From positions 1 through 23,422 of the forward strand of contig DASWOP010000086.1 of NCBI GenBank assembly GCA_036404255.1: a stretch of DNA of 23,422 nucleotides, read 5' to 3'. Of this stretch, positions 23,045 to 23,422 are shown in pieces. Position numbers and translations under genes: made by a program. Every line of letters starts with the position of its first letter. The first letter of the stretch is position 1. The stretch is from JARLFX01 sp036404255. Its GTDB lineage: Bacteria; Acidobacteriota; Terriglobia; Terriglobales; Acidobacteriaceae. Below the pieces are notes generated by a model. The model saw only the letters and a program-made list of their open reading frames with translations. It was not told the origin of the DNA and ran no database searches.

Positions 23045-23422
23045 TTATCGCGCGGTAATTGTTCCGTGGTCTTGAGACGGCATCCTCTGTGGGAGCCAAT
23101 GGTCTGCGCCGCCCACCACCCGTTGCAACGTGTACTGGGCCGCCTCTGCTGGTGTCAGTTGGTGCGCATACTTCTCCCGTCCCGCCGGATTCGCGCCCGG
23201 CCCAGTCGATTCAAACTCCGCATAATATGCCGTGGGCAGCGTCGACACGCCAAACCGCGGCCAGTCTGTCCACCCGGCAGGCGGCAATGGCGCATCGATC
23301 TTCGCATGCAAAAATACAACGCTCGCATACGGCCTCCACGCCCGTCCCAGCGTCAGTACCCCTTTGCCGTTACGCCCATCGGCAATAAGGTGCGCATCCG
23401 CAAACACGTATCCGCTCTGTTC
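23045..23422 (-). CDS. Pectinesterase (CE8), C-terminal part
   Basis: The last 125 residues of a protein whose beginning lies beyond the right edge; the frame is open to position 23422, where it reads EQSGYVFADAHL. The sequence matches the C-terminal part of carbohydrate esterase family 8 pectin methylesterases: GYVF, LGRAWRPYASVVFLHAKI (the LGR-W motif holds conserved active-site Arg and Trp), PAGWTDW, AYYAEFESTGPGA, and a final YTLQRVVGGADHWLP. It would remove methyl groups from plant pectin, probably outside the cell, but the signal peptide and the catalytic Asp pair are not visible. It shares the strand of ugd, 95 bp away, and may belong to a plant-polysaccharide locus to the right. Confidence 0.85.
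   Translation of the reverse strand, partial: EQSGYVFADAHLIADGRNGKGVLTLGRAWRPYASVVFLHAKIDAPLPPAGWTDWPRFGVSTLPTAYYAEFESTGPGANPAGREKYAHQLTPAEAAQYTLQRVVGGADHWLPQRMPSQDHGTITAR

Overview
The window looks like a chromosomal stretch of an acidobacterium, most likely Acidobacteriaceae/Terriglobia. This is inferred from the mix of a lipid-anchored NHL-propeller protein, secreted polysaccharide enzymes under a LacI regulator, dispersed GTCATTC...GAATCTGC repeats, moderately high GC, and HoxEFUYH with a NifJ-type pyruvate:ferredoxin oxidoreductase. No rRNA, tRNA or CRISPR was seen, and no marker gene fixes the species.

Layout. Positions 1-136 hold the truncated 5' end of an IS30-family insertion sequence, which leaves the window leftwards. 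A repeat-rich stretch without a gene follows (137-523), then an MFS permease (578-1783, +). An AT-rich convergent gap (1784-2183) carries a 38-bp imperfect palindrome and short direct repeats. Next is a carbohydrate island on the minus strand: GH16 beta-glucanase, a secreted protein built of two tandem CBM-like domains, and an NHL-propeller lipoprotein ending in a clear terminator. A LacI-family regulator is divergent from the GH16 gene (6977-8107, +). LacI-type palindromes lie in front of GH16 and inside a TTGACA/TACTAT promoter of the twin-domain gene, so the island reads as a small self-contained regulon.

A class I methyltransferase and hypB-hypA (minus) precede the centre of the window: a complete hoxEFUYHW operon (10347-15639, +), encoding a group 3d NAD-linked bidirectional [NiFe] hydrogenase, its diaphorase and its maturation protease. 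The genes are tightly coupled, mostly by 1-8 bp overlaps. Facing it is nifJ followed by a DHOD-like flavoprotein gene (20302-15687, -). CRP/FNR-superfamily palindromes (TGTGA-N6-TCACA type) occur twice in the hyp/hox divergent region and once upstream of nifJ. This suggests co-regulated low-oxygen metabolism: PFOR makes reduced ferredoxin and acetyl-CoA, Hox disposes of or recovers electrons as H2, and HypAB supply nickel. A 20-codon ORF with a perfect Shine-Dalgarno lies between hypA and hoxE.

The right end holds a two-gene UDP-xylose pathway (ugd then a UDP-glucuronate decarboxylase, 4-bp overlap, minus) and the C-terminal part of a pectinesterase running off the window.

The least expected items are the shared CRP-like palindromes joining hyp/hox with nifJ, the 20-codon ORF, the LacI operator/promoter architecture with the duplicated-domain protein, and the long palindromes at 15-50 and 1966-2003. 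None of these has been tested by database search here.
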